Origin: Kitasatospora sp. NBC_01246
GTDB lineage: Bacteria; Actinomycetota; Actinomycetes; Streptomycetales; Streptomycetaceae
Direction: 5' to 3'
Length of the DNA stretch: 64,000 nucleotides
Assembly (NCBI RefSeq): GCF_036226505.1
Contig: NZ_CP108484.1
Coordinates: 3,596,001 to 3,660,000, forward strand
Shown: positions 1-8,352 of the stretch, in pieces
How the letters are laid out: each line of letters begins with the position of its first letter
Position numbering within the stretch: position 1 is the first letter of the stretch
Position numbers and translations under genes: made by a program
The notes under the pieces: model-generated
Told to the model about the DNA's origin: nothing
What the model saw: the letters and a program-made list of their open reading frames with translations, nothing else
The model's database searches: none

Positions 1-367
1 GGACGTCATGCCGTTCCTCATCACCAAGGGGAACGACCCGACCCGCGAGCGCCTGCAGTCCGCCGAGGACCGCGAGCGGTTCGACGACACCACCAAGTGC
101 ATCCTGTGCGCCGCGTGCACGTCGTCCTGCCCGGTCTTCTGGAACGACGGCCAGTACTTCGGCCCGGCCGCGATCGTCAACGCGCACCGCTTCATCTTCG
201 ACTCGCGCGACGAGGGTGCGGAGCAGCGGCTGGAGATCCTGAACGACCGTGAGGGCGTCTGGCGCTGCCGGACCACCTTCAACTGCTCGGAGGCCTGCCC
301 CCGCGGCATCGAGGTCACCAAGGCGATCCAGGAAGTGAAGCGGGCCCTGGTCACCCGCCGCTTCTAG
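1..367 (+). CDS. sdhB: Succinate dehydrogenase iron-sulfur subunit, 3' part
   Basis: C-terminal part of the SdhB subunit of succinate dehydrogenase (complex II), which carries electrons from the FAD subunit to the quinone site at the inner face of the membrane. The reading frame enters the window open (first full codon at base 2), so the N-terminal [2Fe-2S] domain is missing from this window. The visible part has both C-terminal cluster motifs: CILCAACTSSCP, the C-x2-C-x2-C-x3-CP ligands of the [4Fe-4S] cluster, and WRCRTTFNCSEACP, the ligands of the [3Fe-4S] cluster. The KRALVTRRF-type C-terminus is what I expect of actinobacterial SdhB. The other sdh genes should lie just upstream, outside the window. 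A strong terminator follows directly. Identification is secure. Confidence 0.96.
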   Translation, partial: DVMPFLITKGNDPTRERLQSAEDRERFDDTTKCILCAACTSSCPVFWNDGQYFGPAAIVNAHRFIFDSRDEGAEQRLEILNDREGVWRCRTTFNCSEACPRGIEVTKAIQEVKRALVTRRF

Positions 368-381
368 TTCCTGCCCGAGCA

Positions 382-425
382 CGCCGAGGCCCCGTCCGAT
401 CACCCGATCGGACGGGGCCTCGGCG
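382..425. terminator. Bidirectional terminator between sdhB and the small membrane gene
   Basis: Perfect 20-bp inverted repeat (382-401 and 406-425) with a four-base loop, starting 14 bp after the sdhB stop and ending 6 bp before the stop of the convergent gene. There is no long T-tract, as is common for Streptomyces terminators. It can serve both genes. Confidence 0.85.
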
Positions 426-431
426 TTGCGG

Positions 432-689
432 CTACTCGGCGGCGGGCTCGCGGCGGGTGGCGCGGAGGCCGCGGAGGCCGATGGCGCCGACGGTGACGCC
501 GAGGACGAAGGAGGTCACGGCGAGCAGGAGGTGGATCCAGAAGAAGGCGGTCGGCTGGGAGTGGTCGCCGTCGGTGAAGGCCTGGCCGCCGGAGTCCTTC
601 CAGAGGTTCTTGACGAAGGTGATCCAGATGATCATGGACCAGACGCCGAAGGCGGTCAGGAACCAGGAGGTGCGGCGGCTGAGCTTCAT
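432..689 (-). CDS. Small membrane protein (SCO4848 family)
   Basis: 85-residue protein with two predicted membrane helices (about residues 8-28 and 47-75) joined by a short polar loop, and a basic C-terminal tail. It resembles the SCO4848-type small membrane proteins that sit beside the D-alanyl-D-alanine carboxypeptidase gene in Streptomyces. No enzymatic motif is visible and I do not know a function. The start is the ATG at 687-689, with a GAGGA ribosome site about seven bases upstream; an open frame continues upstream of it but lacks membrane-protein character. The gene is divergent from the carboxypeptidase, with 142 bp between them, so the two may share a control region. Confidence 0.8.
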   Translation of the reverse strand: MKLSRRTSWFLTAFGVWSMIIWITFVKNLWKDSGGQAFTDGDHSQPTAFFWIHLLLAVTSFVLGVTVGAIGLRGLRATRREPAAE

Positions 690-831
690 GGAGCGTCCTC
701 GGCGGCTGAGGTGAAGATGGTGTGCGGTTCCAGTATGCGCGGGCGGCCGTTCGGCGTACGGTGGCCCCCTCCTGTGGAGGACGGGCCCGAAGGGGCGGAC
801 GGCGGCGGCCCCGACTGGGTACGGTCTGCTG

Positions 832-2046
832 GTGCCCACACGCCGTAAGCTCGCACACCTGCTCGTCGCGTACGCCGCGGCGCTCCCCGTCATCCTCGCC
901 GCCCCGGCGGCCGTCGCGGCCCCGCACGAGCCGCCGCCCCCGCCGGCCGCGATCGGGGGCGAGAGACTGGGGCTCACCGGTGCCCAGGTGGCACCCCTGC
1001 CCGGCGCCCCGGCCCTGCCGGGGGATCTCACCGGGCGGTCCTGGATAGTCGCCGACGCGACGTCAGGAGAGGTGCTGGCGGCCAGCAACCCCCATCTGCG
1101 GCTCGCGCCGGCCAGCACCCTGAAGATCCTCTTCGCGGACACCGTGCTGCCGAAGTTCGACCGCAACCTGGTGCACCGGGTCGAGGACGCGGAGATCCAG
1201 GGGATCGGCGCCGGCAGCAGCCTGGTCGGCATCAAGGAGAACCTGGACTACCGGGTCGAGGACCTCTGGCGCGGGGTCTTCCTCAGCTCGGGCAACGACG
1301 CGGTGCACGTCCTGTCGCACATGAACGGCGGGGTCCAGCAGACCGTCGCCGAGATGCAGGCCCGCGCGGACGCGCTGCAGGCCCGGGACACCCGGGTGAT
1401 CTCCCCGGACGGCTACGACATGGACGGCCAGCTCTCCTCGGCCTACGACCTGACCCTGTTCGCCCGGGCCGGGCTGCGCAATCCCGACTTCCGGATGTAC
1501 TGCGCCACCCGGGACGCGCAGTTCCCCGGCGCGGTGGACAAGAACACCGGGCAGCGGGGCAGCTTCGGGATCGCCAACACCGACCGGCTGCTCGGCAAGT
1601 ACCCGGGCCTGATCGGCGTGAAGAACGGTTTCACCACCGAGGCCGGCTCGACCTTCGTCGGCGCCGCCGAACGGAACGGCCGCACCCTGCTGGTGACGGT
1701 GATGCACCCCTCGACGTACCAGAAGGTCTACGACGAGACGGCGGCGCTGCTGGACTGGGGGTTCGCGGCGGCCGACAAGGTCACCCCGGTCGGCAGGCTG
1801 GTGGACGAGGCGCCGGCCGGCGGGGAGCCGACCGGACAGGCGGGTGGCACCGCCGGTGCGCCCGCGCCGCCGCCGCACCCCTCCCCGAGCGCCCCCCCGA
1901 CCGCCCCGGCGGCCGCCGCGGCCGGTGGTGACGGGGGCTCGGGCCCCGGCCCGGTCGGCTGGGTGGGGATCGCGCTGGCCCTCGCGGCGGGCGGCGCCGG
2001 TGCGCTGTTCCTGCTACGGCGGCGCCGCGGCCCCGCCGCCGACTGA
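832..2046 (+). CDS. D-alanyl-D-alanine carboxypeptidase (DacC/PBP5-like, S11)
   Basis: 404-residue penicillin-binding protein of the S11 peptidase family, expected to trim the terminal D-Ala of peptidoglycan stem peptides outside the cell. A signal peptide lies at about residues 1-30, with cleavage near AVAA-P. The active-site motifs are SxxK as STLK (95-98), SxN as SGN (153-155), and a third motif read as KNG (264-266) where most family members have KTG. After the catalytic domain comes a Pro/Ala/Gly-rich linker (about 330-370), then a C-terminal membrane helix with a basic tail (GALFLLRRRR), so it is anchored rather than released. The start is GTG at 832. It is convergent with the YihY-family gene, 25 bp apart. 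The family call is firm; the effect of the Thr-to-Asn change in the third motif is unknown. Confidence 0.93.
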   Translation: MPTRRKLAHLLVAYAAALPVILAAPAAVAAPHEPPPPPAAIGGERLGLTGAQVAPLPGAPALPGDLTGRSWIVADATSGEVLAASNPHLRLAPASTLKILFADTVLPKFDRNLVHRVEDAEIQGIGAGSSLVGIKENLDYRVEDLWRGVFLSSGNDAVHVLSHMNGGVQQTVAEMQARADALQARDTRVISPDGYDMDGQLSSAYDLTLFARAGLRNPDFRMYCATRDAQFPGAVDKNTGQRGSFGIANTDRLLGKYPGLIGVKNGFTTEAGSTFVGAAERNGRTLLVTVMHPSTYQKVYDETAALLDWGFAAADKVTPVGRLVDEAPAGGEPTGQAGGTAGAPAPPPHPSPSAPPTAPAAAAAGGDGGSGPGPVGWVGIALALAAGGAGALFLLRRRRGPAAD

Positions 2047-2071
2047 CGGCGGCGCCGTCGGGGGCCCGGTC

Positions 2072-3136
2072 TCACTCCTGGGGCCGGGCCTTCGGCGTGC
2101 CGTCCCCGCCGTCCCCGTCACCCCCGCCGTCCCCGTCACCCCCGCCGTCCTTGCCGTCCTTGCCGTCCTTGCCGTGCTTGCCTTCCTTGCCCGCGGTGGC
2201 GGCGTCGTCCCGCTCGGCCGCCTCCGCCTCGTTCGCGGCCTTCAGCATGGCCCCGGCGCGCTCGCGGGCCCGGTCGCGGGCGGCGGCCGGGTCGGCCAGC
2301 GCCGTCCAGGCGACGCAGTACATCAGCAGCCGGGACACGAAGTTGATCCAGAGCAGCAGCGCCACCGGCACCCCGAAGGCCCCGTAGAGGCTCTTGCCCG
2401 CGACCGAGCCCAGGTAGGAGGCGAGCAGGATCTTCAGCAGCTCGAAGCCGACCCCGCCGATCAGCGCGCCCTGCACCACGTCCCACCGGTGCTGGCCGCC
2501 GATCCGGGGGAAGGGCGCCAGCAGGTAGGCGAAGAGCACCATGTCGGAGGCGACGGCGATCAGCAGGCCGACGCCGGTCAGCAGGTAGCCGCCGGGCCCG
2601 CCCGTCCCCAGGCCGATCCAGCCGGCGATCCGGCCGGCCAGCGTCGTCCCGGCGGCGGAGGCCGCCAGCGAGAACAGCGAGACCAGGCCCAGGCCGCCCA
2701 GCACCAGGCAGTCCCAGGCCTTGCGCAGGATCGGGTTGCCCTCCTCCTCCGGGAGCTGCCAGACGTCCCGGATCGAGGTGCGCATGGTGTCGACCCAGCC
2801 GAGGCCGGAGATCAGCAGCAGCACGCCGCTGACCAGGCCGACGGTGCCCGCGTTGGCCACCAGCGAGTTGAGGTTGAGCGCGTCCGAGATCCCCGGCAGC
2901 TGGTCGGAGATGTGCTTCTGGATCTCGTCGACCCGGGAGTCGGTCAGGGTGGCGACCGCGATCGCCAGCGCCACGGTGAGCAGCGGGAAGAGCGCCAGGA
3001 AGCCGAAGAAGGTGACCGCGCCCGCCAGCCGGTTGCCGCGCGCGGCGGTGAAGTGCTCGTACACGCGGTACGGGTGGCTGCGCAGGACCCGCGCCACGAG
3101 CGGGCCGATGACCGGGAGCCGGGTGAGGAAGTCCAC
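2072..3136 (-). CDS. YihY/BrkB-family membrane protein with Gly/Asp-rich tail
   Basis: 354-residue integral membrane protein of the YihY/BrkB family (once proposed as RNase BN, now treated as a membrane protein of unsettled function). The core (about 30-285) has six predicted helices, with family features such as AGAVTFFGFLALFPLLT near the N-terminus and a VPVALLLWINF segment. Beyond about residue 290 the protein becomes hydrophilic and ends in repeated GKDG and GDGDGG units encoded by short tandem DNA repeats. That tail is probably disordered and cytoplasmic, and it is not part of the family core. The start is GTG at 3134-3136; no strong ribosome site is visible, so it is moderately certain. 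Confidence 0.87.
   Translation of the reverse strand: MDFLTRLPVIGPLVARVLRSHPYRVYEHFTAARGNRLAGAVTFFGFLALFPLLTVALAIAVATLTDSRVDEIQKHISDQLPGISDALNLNSLVANAGTVGLVSGVLLLISGLGWVDTMRTSIRDVWQLPEEEGNPILRKAWDCLVLGGLGLVSLFSLAASAAGTTLAGRIAGWIGLGTGGPGGYLLTGVGLLIAVASDMVLFAYLLAPFPRIGGQHRWDVVQGALIGGVGFELLKILLASYLGSVAGKSLYGAFGVPVALLLWINFVSRLLMYCVAWTALADPAAARDRARERAGAMLKAANEAEAAERDDAATAGKEGKHGKDGKDGKDGGGDGDGGGDGDGGDGTPKARPQE
2108..2188. repeat. Short tandem repeats encoding the YihY Gly/Asp/Lys tail
   Basis: Two exact 18-bp copies (2108-2125, 2126-2143) are followed by five 9-bp copies of GCCGTCCTT or close variants (2144-2188). All unit lengths are multiples of three, so copy-number changes keep the reading frame. 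On the coding strand they give the GDGDGG and GKDG repeats. Confidence 0.85.
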
Positions 3137-3150
3137 CTGTCCGGTTATAC

Positions 3151-3172
3151 CGGCCGTTCGCCCGAACGGCCG
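3151..3172. terminator. Hairpin downstream of the GT2 gene
   Basis: Perfect 10-bp inverted repeat with a two-base loop, 50 bp beyond the stop of the minus-strand glycosyltransferase and just upstream of the YihY start. It is a likely terminator for the glycosyltransferase. Confidence 0.6.
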
Positions 3173-3222
3173 TCAGGCTCGGCGGGCGGCAAGGGGTTCG
3201 ACGGGCGCCGCGGCCGCCGGGG

Positions 3223-4221
3223 TCAGCGCTTCAGCAGACGGCGGGCCCCGGCCAGCACCCGGACCGTGCGGTAGGCGCCGTACCGGCCGTGGCTCAGCAG
3301 CTCGGTGCGCACCCCCGCCACCCCGGCGGGCGGCGTGTAGCCGGCCGGGCGCAGCCGGGCGCAGTGCTCGGCGGCCCGGCGGAAGTACTCGCGGCGGTCG
3401 CGGGGCGGAACCCGGCCGGGCTTGGAGACCACGGTGTTCAGGTGGTGCAGCATCCGGCCGTAGACCACCGGGCGCCAGCGGTCGAGGTCCGGGCGGCCGT
3501 CCAGGAAGGCGAAGACCAGGTCGTACTGGGCGAAGACGTCGAAGTGCTTGCGCGAGGCGGTGGCGAGGATGTTGCCGCCCTCCTGGCGCTGGCGGTAGTG
3601 CACGCCGACCTGGTCGAGCAGGGTGATGCTCCCGGCGGCGAGCAGCGCCGGGTAGGTCCAGGGGGTGTCCTCGTAGTACCCGGCGGGGAAGGTGAGGCCC
3701 TGCTCGGCGACGAAGCCGCGGCGGTAGGCCTTGTTCCAGACCACCTGGAGGAGGTCCAGCAGGTCGGGGCGGCGGTCGAGGTCGAAGACGTCCGGGGAGT
3801 CGGCGCCGAAGACATGCGCCGAGGCGGCCTTGGTGATCCGGCCGTCGGCGTAGGTGCGGGCGTAGTCGTAGACCAGGACGTCCGGGTCGCCGCCGGCCGC
3901 CAGCCGGTCGTCGACGGCCTTGAGCAGGCCGGGGGTGAGCGTGTCGTCGCTGTCCAGAAAGATCACGTAGTCGCCGGTGGCGACCGCCAGGCCGGCGTTG
4001 CGGGCCCGGCCGAGGCCGACGTTCTCCGCCAGGTGCAGCACCCGCACGCGCGGGTCGCGGGCGGCGGCCTCGTCGAGGATCGCGCCGCAGCCGTCCGGGG
4101 AGCGGTCGTCCACCGCGATCAGTTCGAAGTCCGGACCGCCCTGGCCGAGCACCGAGTCGAGGCACTCGGGAAGGTACTCCTCGACCTTGTGGACGGGGAC
4201 GATGACGCTGAAGCGGGGCAT
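3223..4221 (-). CDS. Family 2 glycosyltransferase
   Basis: 332-residue GT2-family enzyme with the nucleotide-sugar binding GT-A fold. The N-terminus FSVIVPVHKVEEYLPECL is a typical GT2 opening, followed by VDDRSPDG (about 38-45) and the metal-binding DxD-type motif LDSDD (89-93). There is no signal peptide or membrane helix, so it acts at the cytoplasmic face. The sugar and acceptor cannot be read from sequence. It is divergent from the GT2-TagF fusion and resembles that protein's N-terminal domain, which suggests a shared wall-polymer pathway. The ATG at 4219-4221 starts exactly at the conserved domain; a GTG two codons upstream has a better-placed G-rich site and is a real alternative. An in-frame extension further upstream is low-complexity and was rejected. 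Confidence 0.87.
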   Translation of the reverse strand: MPRFSVIVPVHKVEEYLPECLDSVLGQGGPDFELIAVDDRSPDGCGAILDEAAARDPRVRVLHLAENVGLGRARNAGLAVATGDYVIFLDSDDTLTPGLLKAVDDRLAAGGDPDVLVYDYARTYADGRITKAASAHVFGADSPDVFDLDRRPDLLDLLQVVWNKAYRRGFVAEQGLTFPAGYYEDTPWTYPALLAAGSITLLDQVGVHYRQRQEGGNILATASRKHFDVFAQYDLVFAFLDGRPDLDRWRPVVYGRMLHHLNTVVSKPGRVPPRDRREYFRRAAEHCARLRPAGYTPPAGVAGVRTELLSHGRYGAYRTVRVLAGARRLLKR

Positions 4222-4325
4222 GGCCACAGAGTAGTGGCCCCCCGGACGGCCGGACCCACCGCGCCCGGGCACCCGGGCGCCCGCGGGCGGACCGAAGGCC
4301 CCGGAGGGTCCCCGGGGCCGGACGG

Positions 4326-4331
4326 TAGGAT
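4326..4331 (+). promoter_or_regulatory. Candidate -10 box upstream of the GT2-TagF gene
   Basis: TAGGAT matches the actinobacterial -10 consensus and lies 86 bp before the start of the GT2-TagF fusion, in the 196-bp divergent region. No convincing -35 element is present at 16-19 bp. The same region contains an 8-bp perfect hairpin at 4261-4278. Confidence 0.35.
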
Positions 4332-4417
4332 CGGTGGGCACGTACGCACCGGTTCAAAGTGCGGCCAGACCCCGACCGGGCTGCCACGCTCCTTCCCAAG
4401 AAAGGCCTGCGTAGCCG

Positions 4418-7400
4418 ATGGCTCCCCGCCTCTCCATCGTCGTTCCGATCTACAACGTCGAGCGCTACCTCGTGGAATGCCTCGACTCGATCGCCGCCCA
4501 GACCTTCACGGACTTCGAGTGCGTCATGGTCGACGACGGTTCGAAGGACGGCAGCGCGGCACTCGCCGAGGCGTACGCCGCCAAGGACTCCCGGTTCCGG
4601 CTGGTCCGCCAGGTGAACAAGGGCCTCGGCGCGGCCCGCAACACCGGCATCCGCCACATCGACCCGGACGGCGAGTTCCTCTGCTTCGTCGACTCCGACG
4701 ACTCGATGCCGCCGAGCGCCTACGAGCTGATGATCAACACGCTCGACGAGACCGGCTCGGACTTCGCCACCGGCAACGTCCTGCGGTTCCGCGCGGTGGG
4801 CTACTACCAGTCCGGCGGGCACTCGCGGCCGTTCAAGGAGACCAGGCTCAAGACCCACATCACCGAGATCCCCGCGCTGGTCACCGACCGCACGGCGTGG
4901 AACAAGGTGTACCGCCGCTCCTTCTTCGACGCGGCCGGCATCCTCTACCCCGAGGGCATCCTGTACGAGGACGCCCCGGTCAGCGTGCCGCACCACTACC
5001 TCGCCACGAGCGTGGACGTGCTCTCCGAGCCGATCTACCACTGGCGCGAGCGCGAGGTCGGCGAGATGTCGATCACACAGATGCGGACCAACCCCAAGGG
5101 CCTGGTCGACCGCGTCACCTCGGTGGAGCTGGTCCGCACCTGGCTGAAGAAGCAGACCGACCCGCGCTTCGCCGAGTACCTGCGCTCCTACGACGAGAAC
5201 ACCCTCGTCGAGGAGATCCCGATGTTCTTCTGGTCCGTCGTGGACGGCGACAAGGAGTACCGGGACGCCTACCAGAAGAACGTCGGCCGGCTGCTCCGGT
5301 CGATCGGCCCCGAGCAGGTCCGCAAGCTGCGCGCGCCGCTGCGGCTGAAGTACCACCTGACCCTGGCGGGCCGGATCGACGAGTTCGTCGAGCAGATCAA
5401 GTACGAGGGCGAGAGCAACGGCGGCGTCGCCGCGCGCGGCCTGCTGCGCCCGTACGCCGACTACCCGTTCCTGCGCGGCGGCCGCAAGAGCGTGCCGGCC
5501 GGCATCCTCAAGCTGGACAACTCGCTGGTGATGCGCAGCCGGCTGTACGAGTCGGCCTGGGAGGGCGGCAAGCTGCAGCTGACCGGGCACGCGTACCCGG
5601 AGCAGCTGGGCGCCGAGAACCGGCACGACATGGTCCGGGTGCTGGTGCTCCGCGAGACCAAGGGCCGGCGCGTGCTGGCCGTGCCCACCAGGACGCAGTA
5701 CAGCCCGGAGGCGACCGCCAGCTGCCACCACGACCTGTACAACTGCGACTGGGCCGGCTTCACCGCCGCCATCGACCCCAAGCGGCTCAAGCACCGGGGC
5801 CAGTGGAAGGACGGCAACTGGCGCGTCCTGGTGGCCGGCGCCGGCAAGGGCGGCGTCTACAAGGGCCGGATCTCGGCGGGCTGGAGCGACACCGCCCAGT
5901 ACCTCCCCGCGCACTGGGTCGAGCCGGACGTGCGGATCGTGCCGTGGGTCCGCGACGGCAGCGTCTACCTGCGGGTGGAGACGGTCCGGACCAGGGTGAC
6001 CGGGCTCGCCGTGCGGGACGGCCGGCTGGAGATCTCCGGCGCCGCCCGCTCCGGCCCGAACCTCGCCGGGGCCCGCTTCAAGCTGACCCACGTCGAGTCG
6101 GACCGCGAGGTGGTCTACCCGCTGGAGCTCACCGCCCCGGTCGGCACCCTCCAGCCGTTCACCGTCACCGCCCCGGTCGACGAGCTGACGGCCGTCCGCG
6201 AGGCCTGGGCCGAGCTGGACCCGGTCGCCCCGGAGCGGGCCCGGGACCGCTGGGACACCGCCATACTGCTCGCCGACGGCAGCACCGTGCCGGTGGCCTG
6301 GGACGACCGCAACGCACCCGAGCAGCTGCACCTGCCGCTGAACCCGGACGCCCCGGTCGACGAGCGCCGCGCGCTGTACTCGAAGCCCTCCCCCGGCGGC
6401 TACCTCCAGCTCTCCGACCAGCTGCTGCAGCCGGTGGTGACCGAGGTCGCCTCGCGCGGCGCGGACGGCTACCTGCTCAGCGGCACCTTCCCGCTGCCCG
6501 GCACGCACCGCTGGGAGCTCGTCGTGCGGCACAACTGGCGCGAGGAGGAGCACGTCTACCCCGTGGAGATCGCGGACGGCGGGTTCCGGGCCGCGCTGCC
6601 GGCGGTGCCGACGGCCTCCTTCGCCGGCCGGGTGCCGCTCGCCCAGGGCACCTGGGACGTCTTCTTCCGCCCGCTCGGCGAGCCGGTCGAGACCCTGGCG
6701 ACCCGCTACGCGCTGATCGCCCCGGAGTGCTTCGCCACCCTGCCGCTGGAGGTGGAGTCGCGCGGCAAGCGGATCGTGCTGGAGCGCCGCCACTACGACG
6801 GCCTCTCGCTGGAGTCGCACTCCGCGCTGCTGCCCGAGGAGCGCAGCGGCTTCCGGCAGCGCCAGCTGCGCACCACCGACTACCCGTCGGCCCGCCGGCT
6901 CCCGCTGCGTGACACCGTGCTCTACAACGTCGCGCTGGGCGGCCTCTACGCGGACTCCCCGCGGGCGATCCACGAGGAGCTGGTCCGCCGCGGCCTGCCG
7001 CTGGAGCACCTCTGGGGCAGCGACGACCTGCAGGCCGAACTGCCGCAGACGGCGGGCGCGATCCGGCTCTGGAGCCCCGAGTGGTTCGAGACGCTGGCCA
7101 CCGCCAAGTACATCGTCACCAGCGCGCACCTGCCGGACTTCTTCGTCCGGCGCCCCGGCCAGGTGGTCGTGCAGACCTGGCACGGCACCCCGCTGAAGCA
7201 GATCGGGTACGACTTCGAGAAGGTCTGGTTCACCGACGCCAACTACCTGAAGGGCGTCGTCAAGGAGGTCCCGAACTGGAGCATGCTGGTGGCCGGCAAC
7301 AGCTGGTCGGCTCCGGTGCTGCGCCGCGCGTTCGATTTCAAGGGCGAGATCCTGGAGAGCGGCGCGCCGCGCAACGACCTGCTGTTCGCCCCCGACCGGG

Positions 7401-7990
7401 AGAAGACCGCCGAGCAGGTCCGCGAGCGGCTCGGGCTGCCCGAGGGCAAGAAGGTCGTGCTCTACGCGCCGACCTTCCGTGAGGACCGCCGCCGCCCGAA
7501 CGGCGGCTACCAGATCGACCTGCGGATCGACCTGGAGGCGGCCAAGGCGGCGCTCGGCGACGACCAGGTGCTGCTGGTCCGCCGGCACAGCGTGATGTGC
7601 GGTCAGATCCCCGGTGCCGGCAACGGCTACATCTGGGACGTCGGCAGCTACCCCGACATGGCCGAGCTGCTGCTGATCGCGGACGTCCTGGTCACCGACT
7701 ACTCGGCGACGGTGTTCGACTTCGCCACCACCGGCAAGCCGGTCCTGTTCTTCACGCACGACCTGGAGCACTACCGCGACAACCTGCGCGGCTTCAGCCT
7801 CGACTACGAGGCGGAGATGCCCGGCCCGCTGCTGGCTACCTCCGAGGAGCTGGTCGCGGCGCTGGGCCGGGTTGACGAGCTGACGGGTGAGTACGCCGAG
7901 AAGTACACGGCGTTCCGCGAGGCGTACTGCGACCTGGACGACGGCCAGGCCGCGGCCCGCGTGGTGGACGGCATGCTCCGCCAGCAGTAA
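4418..7990 (+). CDS. Bifunctional GT2 / CDP-glycerol glycerophosphotransferase (TagF-like)
   Basis: 1190-residue two-enzyme protein. Residues 1-330 form a GT2 domain (LSIVVPIYNVERYLVECL; VDDGSKDGS; metal motif DSDD at 92-95). A middle region (about 370-820) is beta-rich and matches the N-terminal half of the next gene's product. The C-terminal third (about 830-1190) is a TagB/TagF-type CDP-glycerol (or other CDP-polyol) phosphotransferase, with the QTWHGTPLK motif (His near 922) and DYSATVFDF near 1094. Such enzymes polymerise poly(polyol-phosphate) chains of wall teichoic acid or related polymers at the inner membrane face. The GT2 domain may add sugar to the chain; that is inference. The ATG at 4418 follows an AAGAAAGG site 12 bases upstream. 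A strong terminator follows. Confidence 0.9.
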   Translation: MAPRLSIVVPIYNVERYLVECLDSIAAQTFTDFECVMVDDGSKDGSAALAEAYAAKDSRFRLVRQVNKGLGAARNTGIRHIDPDGEFLCFVDSDDSMPPSAYELMINTLDETGSDFATGNVLRFRAVGYYQSGGHSRPFKETRLKTHITEIPALVTDRTAWNKVYRRSFFDAAGILYPEGILYEDAPVSVPHHYLATSVDVLSEPIYHWREREVGEMSITQMRTNPKGLVDRVTSVELVRTWLKKQTDPRFAEYLRSYDENTLVEEIPMFFWSVVDGDKEYRDAYQKNVGRLLRSIGPEQVRKLRAPLRLKYHLTLAGRIDEFVEQIKYEGESNGGVAARGLLRPYADYPFLRGGRKSVPAGILKLDNSLVMRSRLYESAWEGGKLQLTGHAYPEQLGAENRHDMVRVLVLRETKGRRVLAVPTRTQYSPEATASCHHDLYNCDWAGFTAAIDPKRLKHRGQWKDGNWRVLVAGAGKGGVYKGRISAGWSDTAQYLPAHWVEPDVRIVPWVRDGSVYLRVETVRTRVTGLAVRDGRLEISGAARSGPNLAGARFKLTHVESDREVVYPLELTAPVGTLQPFTVTAPVDELTAVREAWAELDPVAPERARDRWDTAILLADGSTVPVAWDDRNAPEQLHLPLNPDAPVDERRALYSKPSPGGYLQLSDQLLQPVVTEVASRGADGYLLSGTFPLPGTHRWELVVRHNWREEEHVYPVEIADGGFRAALPAVPTASFAGRVPLAQGTWDVFFRPLGEPVETLATRYALIAPECFATLPLEVESRGKRIVLERRHYDGLSLESHSALLPEERSGFRQRQLRTTDYPSARRLPLRDTVLYNVALGGLYADSPRAIHEELVRRGLPLEHLWGSDDLQAELPQTAGAIRLWSPEWFETLATAKYIVTSAHLPDFFVRRPGQVVVQTWHGTPLKQIGYDFEKVWFTDANYLKGVVKEVPNWSMLVAGNSWSAPVLRRAFDFKGEILESGAPRNDLLFAPDREKTAEQVRERLGLPEGKKVVLYAPTFREDRRRPNGGYQIDLRIDLEAAKAALGDDQVLLVRRHSVMCGQIPGAGNGYIWDVGSYPDMAELLLIADVLVTDYSATVFDFATTGKPVLFFTHDLEHYRDNLRGFSLDYEAEMPGPLLATSEELVAALGRVDELTGEYAEKYTAFREAYCDLDDGQAAARVVDGMLRQQ

Positions 7991-8003
7991 CCGGTACCGC
8001 CCC

Positions 8004-8040
8004 GGAGGCGCCCGACGCGAATCCCGCGTCGGGCGCCTCC
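8004..8040 (+). terminator. Terminator after the GT2-TagF gene
   Basis: Perfect 16-bp stem (8004-8019 and 8025-8040) with a five-base loop, followed by GTGTTTT. It lies 13 bp after the stop codon and is one of the few terminators in this window with a T-run. Confidence 0.88.
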
Positions 8041-8352
8041 GTGTTTTCCGGGCCGCTTCAGACGGCTCCGGGCGGCTCTCCCGGCGGCTCTCCCGGCTGC
8101 TCTCCGGGCCGCTTCGGACAGCTTTCCGGACTTTTCTGGACGCTTTCCGGGAGTCACCGAAGATTCATATGAACAATTCAATCGAACCCATGTTTCGCCG
8201 ACGGATTTCTCAGCTATTCCTTCGGATTTCTCAGTTGACCCCGGGTGTCATTTCGGTATTCGATATTGAATCGGCTTCGTCCGCTCCCCCGGTACGAATG
8301 CCGCCCCGGACCGCCGCCATGGGCCGGGATCCCGTTGCCGAAGGGCCACCCC
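8041..8352. other. Intergenic region with A+T-rich segment
   Basis: 312-bp gap between the two TagF-like genes. The first part has repeated CCGG-rich words. The segment at about 8150-8285 is unusually rich in A and T for this genome. An open frame runs through it, but its codons lack the G/C third-position bias of the neighbours. It probably holds the promoter and leader of the next gene. Confidence 0.6.
8202..8240 (+). promoter_or_regulatory. 21-bp-phased direct repeat with TTGACC element
   Basis: CGGATTTCTCAG occurs twice, at 8202-8213 and 8223-8234, exactly 21 bp apart (two helical turns). A TTGACC follows at 8235-8240 and could be a -35 box. The downstream TATTCGAT is a poor but possible -10. 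The layout would suit a dimeric activator bound beside the polymerase. Start of transcription is not determined. Confidence 0.4.

Noticed and set aside
3173..7771. Very long open frame on the minus strand (about 1530 codons) and similar long frames on both strands at 3289-6912 and 29121-31511
   Set aside because: They overlap secure genes in other frames. Stop-codon scarcity at this G+C content explains them, and their composition (runs of Arg, Ala, Gly, Pro) is not protein-like.
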